From Natranaeroarchaeum sp042663585 (GTDB lineage Archaea > Halobacteriota > Halobacteria > Halobacteriales > Natronoarchaeaceae), in assembly GCF_042663585.1 (NCBI RefSeq), contig NZ_JBHTAN010000006.1:868001-932000 (forward strand): a DNA stretch of 64,000 bases. Reading direction: 5' to 3'. Each line of letters begins with the position of its first letter. The stretch's first letter is position 1. Shown here piece by piece: positions 17,064 to 23,532 of this stretch. The notes under the pieces are model-generated. The model was not told where the DNA came from and searched no databases. It worked only from the letters and a program-made list of their open reading frames with translations. A program made the position numbers and the translations under genes.

Positions 17064-17155
17064 TTTTAGCCACGAACACTCCGTGAGACAACTGTCAGTC
17101 CGAACCGACCTCGAGGGTAAGTATCGATACGCCGCCGGGCCGCGAGATACACAAC

Positions 17156-17749
17156 TCAATTCGCTTGAATCGCATCGATAACGACGGTCCCGAGCACAAT
17201 CGGCTCTATCGGAACCGAGCTGGCGTCGGTAATCGTGATTTCGTACTGGTCAAACATGGCGAAGTCGCTCTCGATAGAGCCGATAGTTTCGCCCTCTGCA
17301 TCGGTTATTTCGTACTTGTGGCCGATCCACTGGCCAAACGGCAGAACCTTGCGACCAGCGGTGACGAGTACACCACGCGAGTCGATTTCGGCGAGGAGCG
17401 ACTGGTCATCGGCGTCGCGGATCCGCCAGGTGTCCTGAACCAGTGAGAAATCGTTGTCCAGTATGACGAGGTCGTCTCCAGTGTGACTATCTGTAAGGAC
17501 GTAATCGCCGGCGATATCCCAGGTGCCACTTGCCTTCACAGTAAACATCTCGTTCCCATCAGTGTCGACGAAGGGAAACTCGTCTTCCTCCTGGTACATC
17601 TTGTACAAGCCGCTGAAGACGGTGTCGCCAGCAACGTTTCTGGCCTCATACTCGGGTCGAAGGTTCTTGTCCCGTCCCGTCTGTTCGACGATATACTGGC
17701 TGCCGGAGAGGTCAATCGCTGTGAGATCATACTGTTGTGGAGGTGTCAT
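17156..17749 (-). CDS. LURP-one-related (Tubby-like fold) protein
   Basis: The 197-residue protein is an all-beta sequence with repeated short strands (YDLTAIDLSGSQYIVEQ; DGNEMFTVKASGTWD; SLVQDTWRIRDADDQSL; FGQWIGHKYEITDAEG) and a final hydrophobic helix (IEPIVLGTVVIDAIQ). This matches the LURP-one/YxjI family, whose members have a 12-stranded barrel around a helix and may bind membrane lipid. Its molecular role is not established. The ATG at 17749 follows from MTPPQQYDL. Base composition is poorer in G and C than neighbouring genes, and the gene sits just beyond the tRNA-Lys repeat, so recent acquisition is possible. Confidence 0.7.
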   Translation of the reverse strand: MTPPQQYDLTAIDLSGSQYIVEQTGRDKNLRPEYEARNVAGDTVFSGLYKMYQEEDEFPFVDTDGNEMFTVKASGTWDIAGDYVLTDSHTGDDLVILDNDFSLVQDTWRIRDADDQSLLAEIDSRGVLVTAGRKVLPFGQWIGHKYEITDAEGETIGSIESDFAMFDQYEITITDASSVPIEPIVLGTVVIDAIQAN

Positions 17750-18199
17750 ACTTCTACATATCGCGCAGTGCCAATAAAGAACAAGGCAGTGTTTCAGAGT
17801 CGGAACTACCAACTCACGGAGAATCGCTAGTGGGCTTCCCGCCACACTGAGTGAGCGTCTGGCTTCAGAAGAGGCGGTGTGCGAATGGTTCTATGACTCC
17901 CTGAAAAGATACAACTGCGCCAACTTGGTGTTTCAGCCCGATCTTCATAGCCCCCTGGCTCCGCACACGTAGCAGAATTGATTCAAGCGGAATTGAACCG
18001 GTAAACGACACGATTACGAGTTGAACAGTCGACCCTGGCTTCTTCGATATCATCTACGGAATGAGACGACGTTTGTTATCGAATTATTACTCGATACTAA
18101 CGTTCGATTTCGGCTTTCTAACGCTATTTCACCGCTGCTGAGCGATAACCAATAAACGTACAAACATTATATGTTCGCGGGTTTTATGATGGACTACTA
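17750..18199. other. Lower-GC intergenic stretch with no supported gene
   Basis: These 450 bases hold short open frames on both strands, none longer than about 60 codons and none with a haloarchaeal-type composition. The tract at 18060-18180 is AT-rich. It may be a remnant of lost genes, but I could not recognise a transposase or other family. The promoter of the following HTH gene is at its right end: CATTATATG at 18165-18173, 27-35 bases before the ATG at 18200. Confidence 0.5.
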
Positions 18200-18568
18200 A
18201 TGGGAATGCACCCACAGTCACCCTCCGACGACAGCCCCCCAACAGCGGAGCGGATCGACGAGGAGGGGGTAGCCGCATCGTTCGGACTCCTCGCGAATCG
18301 ACGCCGCCGTCGAGTACTCGAGGTTCTCGGCCATCATCCGCGGGAATCGGTCGAGCGACACGAGATCGCACAACAGATCGCGACCGACACGTCCGAAGTC
18401 GAGCGGCGGGGAGAGAACCAGATACGTCGGATCGAGATCTCGCTGCATCACAACCATCTGCCGGCACTCGACGAGGCAGAACTGATAGCATACGACAGCG
18501 AAGAAGCGGTCGTCCGCCTCGAACGTCCCGATATGGTTCACCGACTCCTCATGCGATTGCGCCAATAA
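18200..18568 (+). CDS. Small haloarchaeal HTH protein (DUF7344-like)
   Basis: The 122-residue protein has a winged-helix-like core: FGLLANRRRRRVLEVLGHH, then ESVERHEIAQQIATD, then the basic segment NQIRRIEISLHHNHLPALDEAELIAYD. This pattern (a helix with several arginines, then 'LHHNHLPALDEAELI') is that of a large haloarchaea-specific transcription regulator group I associate with DUF7344. The target genes are unknown. It converges on guaB with 17 bases between stops and has its own TATA box. Confidence 0.75.
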   Translation: MGMHPQSPSDDSPPTAERIDEEGVAASFGLLANRRRRRVLEVLGHHPRESVERHEIAQQIATDTSEVERRGENQIRRIEISLHHNHLPALDEAELIAYDSEEAVVRLERPDMVHRLLMRLRQ

Positions 18569-18585
18569 ACGGATCGGAAAAGTCG

Positions 18586-20076
18586 TTACTCTTCTGGGCT
18601 GTAGTTCGGCGCTTCGTCAGTGATGACCACGTCGTGGGCGTGGCTCTCGCGCTGGCCAGCACCGGAGACGCGGACGAACTCGGAGCGCGTTTTGAACTCG
18701 GGAATCGTCTCCGCACCGACGTAGCCCATGCCGCTTTGCATGCCGCCGGTTAGCTGGTGGAGTTCGCTCGCGAGGCTCCCCTTGTACGGCTTCGCCGCTT
18801 CGACGCCCTCGGGGACGTACTCTTCCTCGTCGGGTTCCTCTTTGAGATAGCGGTTCTCCTCACTGTCGCCGCCCTTCATCGCGCCGACGCTACCCATTCC
18901 ACGGTACTGCTTGTACTTCTTGCCGTTCATCGTGATGACCCGTCCGGGCGCTTCGTCGGTGCCTGCGAAGTACGAACCGAGCATCACGGCGTCCGCGCCG
19001 GCCGCAATGGCCTTGATTGCATCCCCGGAGTACCGAATTCCGCCGTCGGCGATGACTGGCACGTCCTCGGTGGCCGCGATGTCGGCGACCTGTGAGACGG
19101 CGGTGATCTGTGGCATTCCGGCCCCGCTGACGACGCGGGTGGTACAGATGCTGCCGGGGCCGATGCCGACCTTGAGTCCGTCGGCGAAGTCGACCAGATC
19201 CTGGGCCGCTTCGCGCGTTCCGATGTTGCCGACGACGACGTCGGCCTCGACGTTGTCTTTGATTTCCCTGGCACCGCCAACGACGTTGCGGTTGTGGGCG
19301 TGTGCACAGTCGATGAAGATGATATCTGCACCCGCTTCGTCCGCCATTATCGCTCGCTCAGTGCTGAACGGGCCGACGGCGGCGCCACAGCGCAGGCGGC
19401 CAGTCTCGTCGCGCGCCGCATTGTTGTACTCGCGGCGCTGGAGGATCCCCTGCATCGTGACGAGTCCGGTGAGTCGGTTCTGCTTGTCGACGACGGGGAC
19501 GCGCTCGATTTTGTGTTCGTACATCAGTTCCAGCGCATCACGGGCCGTGACGTCTTCGGGCGCGGTGATGACCTCGTCGGTCATCGCTTCCCTGACCTCG
19601 TCGCTCTCGCCGACTTCGAGATACGGTCGGATGTCGGTCCCGCTGATGATCCCCAGTACCTCGTCGTCGTCGTCGACGACCGGTGCACCGCTCACACCTT
19701 CGTTCTCCATCAGCGTGTCGACGTGATGGACAGTCTGGTCGGGTTCCGCGGTGACGACGTCACGAATGATCAGCTCGTCGGCGCGCTTGACTTTGGTGAT
19801 TTCGTCGACCATCCGGTCGTCGTCCATGTTTCGGTGGATGACGCCGAGGCCGCCCTGTCGTGCCATCTCGATGGCTAGCTCGCTCGTCGTCACCGTGTCC
19901 ATCGCCGCCGACAGGATCGGAACGTTGAGTTCGACGTTGCTCGATACGCGCGTCGAGAGGTCCGCCTCGTCGGGTTCGACGGTACTTTCTTTGGGCCGCA
20001 ACAGCACGTCGTCGAAGGTCAATGCCTCTGGAACGTTTAATTTCGAAGAGAATCGATCGTTTGCGTCGTTCGCCAT
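18586..20076 (-). CDS. guaB: IMP dehydrogenase
   Basis: Oxidises IMP to XMP with NAD, the committed step to GMP. The 496-residue protein has the full TIM barrel with FDDVLLRPKES at the start, a CBS pair inserted at about residues 95-215 (VVTAEPDQTVHHV; MTDEVITAPEDVTARDA), the catalytic loop GPGSICTTR with C311, the GGIRYSGDAIKAIAAGAD phosphate-binding segment and the flap region (YKQYRGMGSVGAM). The C-terminus ends without a membrane tail. No other purine gene is adjacent. Confidence 0.97.
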   Translation of the reverse strand: MANDANDRFSSKLNVPEALTFDDVLLRPKESTVEPDEADLSTRVSSNVELNVPILSAAMDTVTTSELAIEMARQGGLGVIHRNMDDDRMVDEITKVKRADELIIRDVVTAEPDQTVHHVDTLMENEGVSGAPVVDDDDEVLGIISGTDIRPYLEVGESDEVREAMTDEVITAPEDVTARDALELMYEHKIERVPVVDKQNRLTGLVTMQGILQRREYNNAARDETGRLRCGAAVGPFSTERAIMADEAGADIIFIDCAHAHNRNVVGGAREIKDNVEADVVVGNIGTREAAQDLVDFADGLKVGIGPGSICTTRVVSGAGMPQITAVSQVADIAATEDVPVIADGGIRYSGDAIKAIAAGADAVMLGSYFAGTDEAPGRVITMNGKKYKQYRGMGSVGAMKGGDSEENRYLKEEPDEEEYVPEGVEAAKPYKGSLASELHQLTGGMQSGMGYVGAETIPEFKTRSEFVRVSGAGQRESHAHDVVITDEAPNYSPEE

Positions 20077-20300
20077 GTCAACCGTCCGATTCGGTCGCTG
20101 AAAAACGTTGCGAGACGCGCCGAGGATCCGGCTGTTCGTAGCCGCTGTTACGGGGGTTCAGTACAGGATCTGACCGATCGTCTATCGATCTGTCGTACAG
20201 TCGGTCACATCGATGAATAAAACAGTACATACTGCGTGACCCGCGATATGTGGACGCTCCTCACGCAACGTTTATCACTCGATATGAACAATAGTGATGT

Positions 20301-20498
20301 ATGCAGTCTACCAGTTCCGTCGTCCAGAGCAACGCCGGTCAGATGACCATTCGTTCCGGCAACTGCTTCAATTTCTTCTGGATGGGGACAAAACTGGTGG
20401 ACATCTCCACCGCGATCGACTGGCTGTCCCACGAGGCCTCCGATTCGCATCGCGGTATACACCACCCATCGGCCACGGGGTACGGCCACGCAAGTTGA
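20301..20498 (+). CDS. Possible 65-residue small protein (doubtful)
   Basis: An open frame of 65 codons stops three bases before the ATG of the membrane protein at 20502, an arrangement compatible with translational coupling. CGTTTATCACTCG upstream (near 20268-20280) could be its promoter. The peptide is not acidic and has no recognised motif. Without this gene, 20077-20501 is an empty gap of 425 bases with a few inverted repeats (e.g. around 20170-20212). Confidence 0.25.
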   Translation: MQSTSSVVQSNAGQMTIRSGNCFNFFWMGTKLVDISTAIDWLSHEASDSHRGIHHPSATGYGHAS

Positions 20499-20501
20499 TC
20501 G

Positions 20502-21383
20502 ATGAGTACCTCACAACACCCGATTGCACTGGAGCTAGAGCGACGCGTTGGTGGTGCGACTCGGCTCCTTGCAACGGTGATGTTCCTTCCCCTACTCGAC
20601 GGCATCTTCCCAGCACTCGTCCTTGCAGGGGCACTCGACACGACCGCCGGCATCGTACAGGTCGGCTTACTCGTGTTCGGCGGGAGTGCAACGGTTGCGG
20701 TCATTTTGGCGGAGATGAACGGCACCTCCCGTAGCCAGGCAAAGACGGTGACGCTCGTCGGTATCCCGCTGTTGATCCTGGCCGCGGTCGAAGCCGCGCT
20801 CGCGCCGTCGATCGCAGAACTCGTCGATCTGGTGATCTTCGAGCGGTTCGCCGCGCTGGTGATCCTGGCAATCGCGGCGAAGACGGCGAGCGCTACGGTC
20901 GGCGAGTACATGCCACGCCCGGCGATTATCGTCGCCCTTGGCCTGTTCGCCAGCATCGACCCGAGCGGCGCCCAACTCGCCTTCGTCTCCGACCTCGAAC
21001 TGGTCGCTCGTGGCGTTGCGGCGGCCGGCGTCGGCGTCGGCTTCGCGCTGCTGGTCGCACTGTTCGGGCCCGTGCTCCGGTCGATGGTCGACCTCGATCG
21101 GTTCCGATTCGGGAGCGCCGTAGCACTCGGTCTGCTACCGCTCTCGCTCCTCGACCTTCCGCTCGGCGACCTGGCCCCGCTGGCCGTACTCGCCCTGACT
21201 GCGCTGTTTGCCCTCGACCCGAACGCGTCGAACAACGCCGAAACCACGAGCGCCACTCCGTCGGACACCGGTGCCGGAGACGCACATCTGGCTGATGGTG
21301 GTCCAAGCGCCTCGTGGACGCCAGGCGACGACGATGACGGCGACGACAACGCAGGCAACGAACGCCGCGAACCATGGCTCTAA
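20502..21383 (+). CDS. Haloarchaeal multi-pass membrane protein (DUF5794-like)
   Basis: The 293-residue protein has about eight hydrophobic segments between residues 18 and 235 and a polar, Asp/Gly-rich C-terminal tail (DDDDGDDNAGNERR). I associate the sequence with the haloarchaeal DUF5794 family, which has no assigned function. The next gene, DUF5795-like, follows after 48 bases on the same strand, a pairing I recall as common. The family name is from memory. Confidence 0.7.
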   Translation: MSTSQHPIALELERRVGGATRLLATVMFLPLLDGIFPALVLAGALDTTAGIVQVGLLVFGGSATVAVILAEMNGTSRSQAKTVTLVGIPLLILAAVEAALAPSIAELVDLVIFERFAALVILAIAAKTASATVGEYMPRPAIIVALGLFASIDPSGAQLAFVSDLELVARGVAAAGVGVGFALLVALFGPVLRSMVDLDRFRFGSAVALGLLPLSLLDLPLGDLAPLAVLALTALFALDPNASNNAETTSATPSDTGAGDAHLADGGPSASWTPGDDDDGDDNAGNERREPWL

Positions 21384-21431
21384 CCCCGCCAAGCAGAACG
21401 CCTTTGGTGCCGCCAGCCCCTCGTTCACACG

Positions 21432-21659
21432 ATGAGTGATAACCGCGTCGTTCAGGGTCGAATGGTCACGCCTGCACACCTCGCAGAGATGATCGAAGAC
21501 GAAAGCATCATGGAGGCCGAATCCATCGAGGAGAGCGATACCGACTGTCCGGACTGTGGCGGTTCGGTTCTCGAAGTCGTCTATATGCCGACCGTAACGG
21601 AACTGGTCACAGGAAAGAAATGCCAGGACTGCGACTGGGCGAAGGCCGAACGAGATTGA
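21432..21659 (+). CDS. Small zinc-ribbon protein (DUF5795-like)
   Basis: The 75-residue protein has two CXXC pairs, CPDCGGSVLEV and KCQDCDWAKAE, 25-30 residues apart, which form a predicted zinc ribbon. The N-terminal part is acidic and helical (HLAEMIEDESIMEAESIEE). I recognise this as the haloarchaeal DUF5795 type; function unknown. It is probably co-transcribed with the preceding membrane protein. Confidence 0.75.
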   Translation: MSDNRVVQGRMVTPAHLAEMIEDESIMEAESIEESDTDCPDCGGSVLEVVYMPTVTELVTGKKCQDCDWAKAERD

Positions 21660-21706
21660 TCTGAATCGAAACCACTTTAGGGCGGTCCGGGTTATGGAGT
21701 AGTGAC

Positions 21707-21881
21707 GGGGTTGTGGCCAAGCCAGGCATGGCGACTGACTCCAGAGACTGACACCCGGTGACGAACTCCAGACTGATATACTGAGCGTGCGACTGATCAT
21801 CGTTCGCGTTGACGACTCTCTGGAGAACCGAGGTGAATCGGAGATATCAGTCAATCGGGGGTTCAAATCCCTCCAACCCCA
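21707..21881 (+). tRNA. tRNA-Trp (anticodon CCA) with intron
   Basis: Exon 1 is about 21707-21744 and exon 2 about 21846-21881. The acceptor stem is GGGGTTG with CAACCCC, discriminator A at 21881. The anticodon stem is ACTGA/TCAGT with CCA at 21741-21743. The T-arm loop is TTCAAAT and CCA is not encoded. The intron of about 101 bases is inserted after position 37, the standard haloarchaeal site, and is removed by the bulge-helix-bulge endonuclease. The exact exon edges are inferred by analogy to other haloarchaeal tRNA-Trp genes. Confidence 0.95.
21745..21845 (+). ncRNA. tRNA-Trp intron with box C/D guide features
   Basis: In haloarchaea the excised tRNA-Trp intron acts as a C/D guide RNA for 2'-O-methylation of the tRNA. 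Here a C-like box GTGACGA is at 21758-21764, a CTGA box at 21773-21776 and a second C-like box GTTGACGA at 21808-21815. TCTCTGGAG at 21817-21825 is a perfect 9-base complement to CTCCAGAGA (21739-21747), which spans the anticodon. That pairing could be the guide duplex, the splicing helix, or both. The last D box is not obvious. Confidence 0.65.
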
Positions 21882-21885
21882 TTCT

Positions 21886-21913
21886 CTGCCGCGAGCAACA
21901 CCACGAGCGGCAG
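21886..21913 (+). repeat. Perfect 7-bp hairpin right after tRNA-Trp
   Basis: CTGCCGC at 21886-21892 is the exact reverse complement of GCGGCAG at 21907-21913, with a 14-base loop. It starts five bases after the tRNA end and could influence termination or 3' processing. A weaker hairpin (CTGT/ACAG, 16953-16965) sits at the same place behind tRNA-Lys. Confidence 0.5.
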
Positions 21914-21926
21914 GTATGTTCTGAGT

Positions 21927-21987
21927 GATTTGAACCCAGAGAACGAGCGCAGCGACGTTCTTGTGGTTCACAATCTCTCCAACCCCA
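21927..21987 (+). repeat. Hairpin plus degenerate tRNA-Trp 3'-end copy
   Basis: GATTTGAACCCAGAGAACG (21927-21945) pairs with 21956-21975 (CGTTCTTGTGGTTCACAATC) around a loop containing GCGCAGCGA at 21947-21955. The 3' arm runs into GGTTCACAATCTCTCCAACCCCA (21965-21987; the bases are listed here in two overlapping parts: GGTTCACAATCTC and CTCCAACCCCA). This copies the tRNA-Trp 3' end at 21860-21881 with one inserted base in the T-loop and one change in the T-stem. Loop, arm design and T-loop change are the same as behind tRNA-Lys, but the tail is tRNA-Trp specific. Confidence 0.8.
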
Positions 21988-22296
21988 CAGCGTTCGTAGC
22001 TCTACTTCTCTACTAATAACCCCAATCCGCCGGCACCTGGAGATGGTTGGTCCGAGTCTCCCTCATTCCAACACACTCGGTACGACGAGTGTCGGGACTG
22101 CTGGCCGAAGACGACCGTCTGATCCAAATATATGCCGAGTATGACGCCAACGAAGTTCCCTGATCGTTTAATTAAAAACGCTGTACTAGAGCCGAACTAT
22201 GGACGAAGTTTGAACGGGGTTTGAACGGATGTTGGTCACAATTTGTCCGCTTGTTGAAAAATCTCTTTTAATCTTCTATATCTCTGTGTAGTCGTA
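21988..22296. other. Intergenic stretch with a tandem 11-base-spaced repeat
   Basis: There is no gene in these 309 bases. GTTTGAACGG occurs at 22208-22217 and again at 22219-22228, one helical turn apart. The likely promoter of the lipoprotein gene, TTTTAATC at 22266-22273, is 24-31 bases before the ATG at 22297. The repeat lies about 40 bases upstream of that box, a position suited to a regulator binding site, but no binder is known. Confidence 0.45.
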
Positions 22297-23316
22297 ATGT
22301 CAAACAAGTCACGGCGGAGATTCCTACAACTCGCAGGCGGATCGGCGACAATCGCACTGGCTGGCTGTATAGGCGGCGACGAAGAGGACAGCAACGACGA
22401 CATGGACGATGAGATGGACGACGATGAGATGGACGACGACATGGACGATGACGACATGGATGGTGAGATGAGCGGGATGGATCCGGACGAAGCACCACGC
22501 GCCGCCATCGACCGTTTCAGCGAATCGGCCGGGACTCTACTGGTGCGCAATGACGAGAACGGGCTTCCCGGTCCCGATGAACCAGTCGATTTCGATCAGG
22601 AACCGTTCATTACGCAGGGATTCGGTCCCGACGGCAACACGGTGGAGTACTACAACTTCGACGTCCAGGAGACCACGCCAGCACCGATCTACGCCTTCTT
22701 TTACGAGAACGGCGATCCGGTCGAAGAGCAACTCAACATCGTCGATGCAGTTCCCGGCGACGAACTGTACAACGACTTCTGGCGTGTCAACATGGTTACC
22801 GTCCCCGACGAGTACGAGGCGAATACGGTGACCAGTGTCTCCGGTATCTCCGAGGCTGGCTACGACGTCGAACAGACGAACACGATCAAGAACTGTCCGA
22901 TCGTCCCCCAGGGGTCGACAGCCTCGAAACATCACGGTGACGGCCACGACGAGGCACCGCTCGTTCAGGGCTGGTACGAGGATGAGGTGGTCCAGTACTT
23001 CCTCTTCGAGGAGGACAGTTTCGAGACCATGGACGGTAGCGTTCCGCTCTCCCAGATCTACGTCAGTTTCAACACCAACCCTGGCCAGGACGGCGGCGGT
23101 CCGGCGTCAGGGTTCATGACCGAGGAGATGAGCGCTCAGACGCACAACGTCGTCGCCACGCTTCCGGGTGATGCCGGCTACTCGCCGCTGTGGCGGGTCA
23201 ACGTCTACGACAACGCTGACTTCGAGGACGTTTCCGATCTCGACTCGGCGACGAGCGCGACTATCCTCGACGACGAGGCAGCACACGTAAACTGCCCCAT
23301 CGTCTCTACAGAGTAA
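22297..23316 (+). CDS. Tat lipoprotein with tandem duplicated domain and Met/Asp-rich linker
   Basis: The 339-residue precursor has a Tat signal (S-R-R-R-F-L) and a lipobox ending LAGC, so C24 should be lipidated after export. Residues 34-61 are almost only Asp, Glu and Met (seven Met). Two homologous domains follow at about 104-203 and 221-336. They share QGF/QGW, IYAFFYENG/IYVSFNTNP, PGDELYNDFWRVN/PGDAGYSPLWRVN and the ending NCPIV. A His-rich spacer (KHHGDGHDE) separates them. Met- and His-rich acidic segments suggest metal binding; this is inference. A molybdoenzyme gene lies downstream on the same strand. Confidence 0.75.
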   Translation: MSNKSRRRFLQLAGGSATIALAGCIGGDEEDSNDDMDDEMDDDEMDDDMDDDDMDGEMSGMDPDEAPRAAIDRFSESAGTLLVRNDENGLPGPDEPVDFDQEPFITQGFGPDGNTVEYYNFDVQETTPAPIYAFFYENGDPVEEQLNIVDAVPGDELYNDFWRVNMVTVPDEYEANTVTSVSGISEAGYDVEQTNTIKNCPIVPQGSTASKHHGDGHDEAPLVQGWYEDEVVQYFLFEEDSFETMDGSVPLSQIYVSFNTNPGQDGGGPASGFMTEEMSAQTHNVVATLPGDAGYSPLWRVNVYDNADFEDVSDLDSATSATILDDEAAHVNCPIVSTE

Positions 23317-23517
23317 GAGTATGAGTGTCCAGTCTGTCAACTATCGGTCGTCGCTTCGCCGTCTATCAGCCGTCTCTTCAACACTGAACACTCGTTCTTC
23401 GCAGAACGTGTCGGCCTCTGGGATCGCGCCTGACGACGGACTGGTACGGTACGGAATGGAACAGCCAGGCCACTGTCCGGTCTCCGTCCGTGGCCCCGAC
23501 CGCCGACGTAACTGCCA

Positions 23518-23525
23518 GGAGGTGA
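23518..23525 (+). promoter_or_regulatory. Strong Shine-Dalgarno of the molybdoenzyme gene
   Basis: GGAGGTGA, complementary to the 16S rRNA 3' end, ends seven bases before the ATG at 23533. This is unusual here, where many genes appear leaderless, and points to translation from inside a longer transcript, such as one starting at the upstream lipoprotein gene. Confidence 0.6.
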
Positions 23526-23532
23526 GCATCCC

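Noticed and set aside
16911..17159. Minus-strand frame across tRNA-Lys and its downstream element, with repeated KRAGRD-like segments
   Set aside because: The repeated peptide arises only because the tRNA 3' end and its copy are both translated backwards. This is a known type of artefact at tRNA genes.
17865..18053. 62-codon minus-strand frame in the low-GC gap, possible transposase fragment
   Set aside because: I could not match it to any transposase motif (no DDE spacing, no terminal repeats), so it is not called.
21135..21971. Minus-strand frame across tRNA-Trp, with a WRDLNPRLTD-like segment
   Set aside because: It overlaps the tRNA, its intron and the end of a plus-strand gene; the peptide is back-translated tRNA sequence.
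22379..22480. Repeated GACGA/GATGA units that look like a short tandem DNA repeat
   Set aside because: They are codons of the Asp/Met-rich linker of the lipoprotein, not a CRISPR or other array.
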